From positions 36,831,966 to 36,895,965 of the forward strand of contig JACGWO010000001.1 in the NCBI GenBank assembly GCA_034509735.1: 64,000 nt of DNA, written 5' to 3'. This document shows, in pieces, positions 57,905 through 64,000 of the stretch. The notes beneath the pieces were generated by a model that saw only the letters and a program-made list of their open reading frames with translations, was not told the origin of the DNA and made no database searches. Position 1 is the stretch's first letter. Every line of letters starts with the position of its first letter. The stretch is from Sesamum alatum. Taxonomy: Eukaryota > Streptophyta > Magnoliopsida > Lamiales > Pedaliaceae. The position numbers and the translations under genes were made by a program.

Positions 57905-59574
57905 GATTAACGCACGGAGGGCTGACCAACCTAGAGAAGTCCAACATGCTAGGCATGAAGGACAACCTCAAGAAAGGCCAGTCCCGGCCTCTGAACCGCC
58001 GGCTCCGATACAGTCAGCGCCCACAGTCACCACTGACGTTCCCGTCCTCCGTAGGTCCACTAGAGAATCCAGACCTCCAGTGAGATATGGGTTTCTAGGT
58101 GCGACCGATCTTCTGGATAACGATCCTAAGACATACGGGGAAGCGATGTCTGACATCAACTCCGGGAAATGGCTTGAGGCCATGAAAACCGAAATGGACT
58201 CCATGAGCGAGAACCAAGTTTGGAGACTTGTAGATCCACCGAAAGGTGTTAAGCCAGTGGGCTGTAAGTGGGTCTACCAGCGCAAACTCGGCGTTGATGG
58301 AGAGGTCACTACCTTTAAGGCTAGGCTTGTAGCTAAGGGATACACTCAACGACCCGGGGTCGATTTTGAGGATACCTACTCGCCAGTAGCCATGGCTAAG
58401 TCCATTCGGATCCTGCTTGCCATAGCAGCATGGTATGACTATGAAATATGGCAGATGGACGTGAAAACGGCCTTCCTCAACGGTTTCGTTGAAGAAGAGA
58501 TCTATATGGATCAGCCGGAGGGTTTCACGGTCACTGGAGAAGAACAGAAGGTCTGTCGTCTCCAGAAGTCCATCTATGGCCTCAAACAAGCATCCCGAAG
58601 TTGGAACATTCGATTTGATGAAGTAATACGGGGATATGACTTCATCAAAAACGAATCCGACCCTTGTGTATACAAGAAGGTCAGTGGGAGCTCTATAGTG
58701 TTCCTGGTGCTTTACGTGGATGACATTCTGCTCATTGGTAATGACGTCAGAATGTTAGGAAACACAAAAGCATGGTTGTCAACCAAGTTTTCCATGAAGG
58801 ACTTGGGTGAAGCCTCCTACATCCTAGGCATCCAGATTGTCAGGGACAGATGTAAAAGGATGTTAGGGCTCACCCAAAACTCGTATATGGAGAAAGTCCC
58901 AAAGAGATATCGAATGGACAACTCCAAACGAGGATTCCTTCCAATGAGGCATGGGATCAAGTTGTCCAAGAAACAGTCCCCGCAGACTGATGAGGAACTT
59001 GAAAAGATGAAAGTCATCCCCTATGCTTCTGCCGTAGGTAGCATCCAATATGCGGTCCATTGCACCAGGCCTGACATTGCATACGCTTTGAGCGTCACAA
59101 GCAGATATCAGTCCTGTGCAGGAGAGGCACATTGGAATGCCGTTAAGGGCATCCTTAAGTACCTTGGGAGGACTAAGGAAATGTTCTTGGTCTATGGCAA
59201 TGGAGAACTAATTCTGGAAGGCTTTAGCGACGCTAGCTTCCAGTCTGATGACGATGATGCCAAGTCTCAATCGGGGTATGTATTCAAACTCAACGGAGGA
59301 GTAGTGGCTTGGAAAAGTTCCAAGCAAGCAACCACTGCTGACTCCACCACTGAGGCTGAATACATTAGCAGCTTCAGAAGCTGCTAAGGAAGCGGTTTGG
59401 ATGAGAAACTACATCCATGACTTGGGTGTGGTGCCTAGCATCGCCGAGCCTGTTGTCATCTTCTGTGATAACAACGGTGCAATAGCGCAAGCAAAGGAAC
59501 CGAGATCTCATCACCGTTCCAAACACATTCTTAGACGCTACCATCTTCTTAGAGAAATGGTAGGGAGAGGTGAC
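57837..59574 (+). pseudogene. pol: B3 reverse transcriptase-RNase H, cut by A4
   Basis: A 516-codon frame carries the integrase-RT linker, the RT palm with KTAFLNG, the YVDD active site at 58713-58724, KQASRSWNIRFDEVIRGYDF, the MRHGIKLSKKQSPQ region and RNase H through SDASFQSDDDD and TTADSTTEAEYI. A one-base insertion near 59365 ends it. RNase H continues in the next frame (FCDNNGAIAQAKEPRSHHRS) to 59574, where the A4 LTR starts within REMVGRGD. RT itself looks undamaged here, unlike in B2, A2 and A3. The start shown is the first in-frame ATG, not a natural initiation site: RT normally follows integrase in one polyprotein. Confidence 0.9.
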
Positions 59575-61804
59575 TGTTGGAATAGGTGACCAGAAAGCCA
59601 ATAGGTTTGGCAATTTGTAACCTATCCGACAACTTGATGTGAATGTAATATTATTATGTGATGAATAAGATGAGTATTCGTCACCAATGGTACCTTCTTT
59701 GTTGCGCTCATCTTACATTTGTTAAAATGGTGTTTAACTTATATCGCAATAAAGCCCACAGACCATAGATAACAACTCGTGCAGTTGGGCCACGCATTGG
59801 ATGGTGGTCATGAAACCAACTGATTAAGAGTTGGGTCTGAAACGTTCCAAGTCGAGGACCTCGAGACAGGGCATCGAGAGTCCTACTGAGACTTGCATCA
59901 AGAGTCGTGTTCATTGGATGAGTGCCGTGTTTCATCGGCGACAGGCGTGGGACGCCTACACGGTCTTGATGGGTTGGTCGACTGGGGTCGAGCCGACTGG
60001 ACTGACTCGCGGGGATCATCATATGGAAGCCTTGGAGGCTTGGTCGGTATGATTGGATTCCCCGGTTCCGATAGTACGGGAGTAATCCTCAGACTTGAGG
60101 AATCATGGCAGTCACGTGCACAGGACGGCTGTATCTTGGATCTGGCGAGAGGTGATCATTCTGTAAGATGATCATTATAAGCCTTGTCCAGTGCAGTCGG
60201 AATGTGTAGCGAGGACGGTGGATTCCAAGAAGAGGATCCGTCCCCTGTCAGTATGTGACAGAGGTATCTCCTATGCACTCGGAGACACGTTCATGCTGTT
60301 TGAAGCTGTGGCCACAGTGGTTGGTCGAACAGGGAATAGTTTCCTGTGTCGACGCAATGAAGCATACGTGGTCTCGAGTATTAAGCATAGATGCCTAGTC
60401 AAGGATGGGAACCGACGCCCAATTCCATACCCTAGACTAAGGCCGGGAGACGGTAGACGGAAGGATCGTACCCGTACGGAATCGGCGCCTAAATGTTCAC
60501 GCCAATTCACCTAGTCTCTAGTGCCATGGACCGTTGCTAGACGGCCACCCATGGTAACGGGCCCTTGTGGGACACGGGCCCAAGTCTAGCTGAGGGTGAG
60601 CCTAAAGGGTCACACACGAATCACCGAGGAGGTTGAGAGATCAACTTGGAGTCAATCTCGAAGGATAAAATAAGTAATTGGATTACTTAAGGGAAAGTCC
60701 ATTGGATGGACGGGCCGATATTGTATCGGGCTTTCATTTAATCGGTAAATTGGATTTTCGATTAAATATGGAAAGTTGAGATGTTGAGACGTTGGATCTT
60801 TTAATTGGATTAAAAGATCAACGGGAATAATTTAAGTGGACATTAAATTGGATTTAATATTGGGATCGTCGTAATTGGATTACGATAAAACCCGGTCCGT
60901 TAAATTATACCCGAGAGGAGAAATAATTCCTAATTTGGAATAGGAAGAAGTTGGACTTCTTCCCTTAATTAAATATGGCCGACATGCTCCCTTGGAGGAA
61001 GCAAAATCAGCCATGTTTCATGCTAGGTGGTATGTTGACTTGTCTCTTTTGGAAAGAGACAAATCAACTCCAATCAAGCTCTTCCCTTTTGGTATGATTT
61101 GATCATACCATAAATTTTGGTAGGCTTGATTGAAGAATTGATGGTGATTGATTGGAATGAATCTAGACATCCTTGGATGAACCTAGACACATTCCAATAA
61201 TCACAATAATTATGTATATATATTAGAATATACAAACACCTAGCATAAGTGATTCATTATTCATTCTTTTTCTAGGAAAAAGAGAACACAAAAATCCTCT
61301 CCTCTCTCTCAATTTTCGTGCTCCCTCTCTCTCTTACACTTGTGTTCTTCACTTGATTTTGAATCAAGAAGAAGAACAAAGTAAGTTTAAGAGAACACTA
61401 ATTCATAGTGTTCTTCTCTTAAACCGATTCCTTCCTAAACCCGTTCTTTTCTAGCAAGAAGAACGTGTGTTTCTTCCGGTGTGGTGTGGATCACCTTTGG
61501 AGAATCCATACGTTTGGATTTCGTGAGCATTCCGGAGAAGGAACAACGCTAGTAGCCGGGAGCATACGCTAGACAATCAAAGGTAACGGTTTATTACGCT
61601 TTGATTGATTCCCTTTATATATATCTATGCCCTATGTGTTTAAATATATGTTTTAATATTTACACATCCTACATCGAACGCCCGGTTGAGCACCCAAGGG
61701 TACACCTCTTGGGATTCGCGTATTTTGAATTTTATTTAAATTTACGCACTTTCTCGCCTTTCTCGCTTCCGCTCGCGCTCCCGGGCGGATCCGCTTGTCC
61801 TTCA
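59575..61804 (+). repeat. A4 5' LTR (family A), complete, 2,230 bp
   Basis: Starts TGTTGGAATAGGTGACC right after GGTGAC of B3 RNase H and ends CTTGTCCTTCA at 61804, followed by a perfect PBS. U3 module at 60506-60554; CTGTGGCCACAG at 60306-60317; AT-rich candidate TATA region near 61212-61228; CT-rich block near 61298-61335. GTGAC (59570-59574) is the predicted left target duplication; the right copy lies beyond the window. Confidence 0.95.
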
Positions 61805-61806
61805 AG

Positions 61807-61819
61807 TGGTATCAGAGCC
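61807..61819 (+). other. A4 primer-binding site (tRNA-iMet)
   Basis: TGGTATCAGAGCC, perfect, two bases after the LTR. Confidence 0.94.
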
Positions 61820-63187
61820 CGGTTCGATGTAAGGGGCATAGATCTATGTGTTTGGCATGATCTACTTGCTTTTAAAACGGCTTTATTGGCATGTTAGATT
61901 ACATAAATATATGAATAATATGATGATTCAATTGTTTGGATTTAATGGACTTTTGGCATGCTTAATTTTGTTAGATTGGATCTAAAATTGCATGCTTATT
62001 TTCAGAATAATATTAATTTTATTATGCTGAAACAGTTTTGAAAAAAAAAAAAAAAAAAAAAAGTTTTTTGGTCGGGCCGGCAGTGGCCGCGCAGGCGGAC
62101 GCTGCGCACAGGCGCGCGCGCAGGGGCGCGCGCGCGCGCTGTGCGCAGCCGGCCGCTGCTGGCCGAGGGCCAGCGCGCGCGCTGCCCTGTGCGCGCGGGC
62201 GGCCGGCCAGCACAACGGCTGGGCCGTTTTGTGCCGTTTTTCGACTTTTTCCGGAAAATTCGATTTTCTGTATTTTCTGCACAATATTCTGAAAATATGT
62301 TAATTTTGCATTTTTGATTTTGGAATAATTGGATTATTCCTTGGATTAAATTTGCTTAATTAATTTGTGATTAATACATGCATTGGATGCATTGTTTAAA
62401 ATGTCCATTAAATTTAAAATTTGAATTTTGCATATTATTTGTATATTTATGCTTTTGTGATGTTGGACATCACTTGGGTATTTGGAATATCCATTGGTTA
62501 TTTATGCATGATTATTTGGAATAATTATGTTATATGTGAGTTGATGGAATCAACATGGGATGATCACAAAGCCCTAGACCTTGTGTATGGATGAATGAAT
62601 GTTTATTTATTTTCTGTTGGGTGGGGCCTGCGTGCCTCTTGTTTTTGGGACTATCATCTCCCGTATTTTCAGCCTCATGATGTTAAGGCTTGTTTTCCTT
62701 ATTACCAAAGTATTAATTTCAGTTGTAATGAGAGTAGATAGGATTGGTGAGGTTTCAATTTTAACAAGCAATTGGAGTCGGAGACCCCAAGGAGGAGCAT
62801 CAAGGCGTGAAACAAGAGCATTACAAGGCCCATTGGAATGACAATGGGTATATTACTATTGTAATAATTTAGGACCCACCTAGACAGACCATAGACTCAC
62901 TGCGGGCTCAGTGGGTCGCATAGGTTGGGCTTGTGATCATCCTAACAGGGGTATGCTATGTTTTATGCATGCGGCATTTTTTATTTATCGCTTTAAATAT
63001 TGGATATTTATGCATGCTAAAACACAATAATGTGATGAGGTCTCGGTCACACACAAACTCTCATTTGGTTGGACCAAATTAAATATTAGGCCCATAACGG
63101 ACTTGGATCAAAATGGTATTTTGGTCTGTCCGAGCCTTCCATCCACAGCAATGTGGTGAGGAAGCTACCACTACCCAAGTGTGGTCT

Positions 63188-63280
63188 CACGAGTCGTGGC
63201 ACACTTGGACTAGGGGAAAGCTGCACTATTGTTGTGAACAAAAAGACTGCGCTCGCTGTTTCCCTGTCTCACGAGTCGTG
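63188..63280 (+). promoter_or_regulatory. A4 leader palindrome pair
   Basis: CACGAGTCGTG at 63188-63198 and 63270-63280, 82 bp apart as in A1. Confidence 0.6.
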
Positions 63281-63544
63281 GGGGGCGACAGTTTGAGGCA
63301 TGATTTGGTTGATGGGTCGGGCCTAACACTGAGTAACATGGTTCGCTTGGAGTCCTCGGAACCATGCGAATAGGTGAGGCAAAATATCTTGGGAATCTCA
63401 TTGGATGAGAATGATATTGGATATCTCCCACGAGGTCTTCTTCATGTGAATCGTAAAAAGCGGGGCATGGAGATTACGCTTGTGGATCCCAAGCCCACTA
63501 GGAAATGGTTTCCCGAAACTCCGCTTGAGAGTGGCGGACTTTCG

Positions 63545-63553
63545 TATAAATAG
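63545..63553 (+). promoter_or_regulatory. A4 TATA-like box upstream of gag
   Basis: TATAAATAG, 105 bp before the gag ATG. Confidence 0.5.
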
Positions 63554-63649
63554 TGGGAGGGTTAAAGACTAAAAGACCAAGTCTTCAACTTGAACAATAA
63601 TATTACCATCATCTGCTAATTTCTGCTTTACATTTTCATTAATGTAGAT

Positions 63650-64000
63650 ATGTCTAAGAACCCGTTAACCATGATTCTTGAGACTAACAAATTCAACGGA
63701 ACGAACTACTCGGACTGGCTGAGAAACCTGAGGATTGTCCTCGGTTTCGAGAACCAAGGCTACGTCTTGGACGAGCCGCCACCGAGCAACTTACCGGAGG
63801 GGTCCACGCCTGAAGAACGTTTGACGTTCGAGAAATGGCATGAGGACAACCGGAAAGTACGCAGTATCATACTGGCTTCAATGTCTAACGACATCCAGAA
63901 GCAGTATGAGAGGCTGGACAACGTCTCCGCCATAATGCTCCGCATGAACGAGGTTTATGCGGTTCCGGATAGGCATATTAGATATGCCGCCACAAAAGCA
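63650..64000 (+). CDS. gag: A4 gag, 5' part, open to window edge
   Basis: 117 codons from MSKNPLTMILETNKFNGTNY with no stop or shift before the window ends. It covers the N-terminal half of the capsid domain (DWLRNLRIVLGFENQGYVLD, EKWHEDNRKVRSIILASM, QKQYERLDNVSAIMLRMNEV). It differs from A1 at a few residues only. Capsid C-terminal half, zinc knuckle and pol must lie to the right. With a full 5' LTR, perfect PBS and open gag, A4 is the best candidate in the window for an intact element, but that cannot be judged from this part. Confidence 0.92.
   Translation, partial: MSKNPLTMILETNKFNGTNYSDWLRNLRIVLGFENQGYVLDEPPPSNLPEGSTPEERLTFEKWHEDNRKVRSIILASMSNDIQKQYERLDNVSAIMLRMNEVYAVPDRHIRYAATKA

Larger units (their letters stand above)
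61820..63649 (+). other. A4 untranslated leader
   Basis: A 1.83-kb leader closely matching A1. It has an A-run at about 62040-62062, a CpG tract at about 62068-62235, conserved blocks at about 62630-62960, the palindrome pair and the TATA-like box. It is the least damaged family-A leader here and a good reference. No gene is called in it. Confidence 0.88.

Noticed and set aside
1..64000. An envelope-like gene, DNA transposon or host defence system
   Set aside because: No frame beyond RNase H and before the 3' LTR in A2, A3 or B2 (the PPT follows within a few bases to about 100 bases), no terminal inverted repeat pair and no transposase motif were seen.

Overview
The window is plant nuclear DNA made almost entirely of nested Ty1/Copia LTR retrotransposons. 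I found no host gene, rRNA, tRNA or CRISPR array. The plant call rests on the Copia domain order (gag, protease, integrase, RT, RNase H), primer-binding sites matching the 3' end of initiator tRNA-Met, very long LTRs, and the repeat-in-repeat layout of a large plant genome. I cannot name the species. The window holds a 500-N assembly gap.

Three related families are present (names are mine). Family A has an LTR of about 2.2 kb (TGTTGGAATAGG...CTTGTCCTTCA) and a gag starting MSKNPLTMILETNKFNG. Family B has an LTR of about 1.99 kb (TGTTAGAATAGG...GGAATTCCTTTCA read outward) and a gag starting MSKNPLSTILETNKFNG. Family C has a 2.17-kb LTR and a decayed gag. All three have a leader of about 1.6 to 2.1 kb or more between PBS and gag. 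It contains a CpG-rich hypervariable tract, two copies of the palindrome CACGAGTCGTG about 80 bp apart and, in A and B, a TATAAATAG box about 100 bp before the gag ATG.

Layout, left to right. 1-5184: A1 (+), 5' LTR end to integrase, running into the gap (5185-5684). 5685-11997: C1 (-), decayed pol, gag, leader and LTR. 11998-15781: B1 (-), leader and LTR. 15782-19673 plus pieces to 34365: D, an old family-B element (-), with a 478-bp foreign insert in gag. 19674-29167: A2 (-), the one structurally complete element, with target-site duplication TTCGC. 29676-33276: LTR fragment E (+), holding a family-A solo LTR (30050-31975, TSD ATGTT). 34366-39447: LTR fragments of A, C and B types in both orientations. 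39448-53945: A3 (-), rearranged and split by B2 (44541-52503, -). 53946-59574: B3 (+), which forms a large inverted repeat with B2. 59575-64000: A4 (+), the youngest-looking insertion, complete 5' LTR, leader and open gag to the window edge.

Working logic: the elements use one life cycle (LTR promoter, gag capsid, protease, integrase, RT/RNase H, tRNA-iMet priming), but every pol that is visible at length is broken by stops, frameshifts or domain deletions, so amplification must have relied on proteins supplied in trans or on earlier intact copies. The most interesting unexplained signals are the conserved palindrome pair and TATA box in the leader, a 49-bp U3 module kept in 13 LTR copies of all families, and the clustering of rearrangement breakpoints in the CpG-rich tract.
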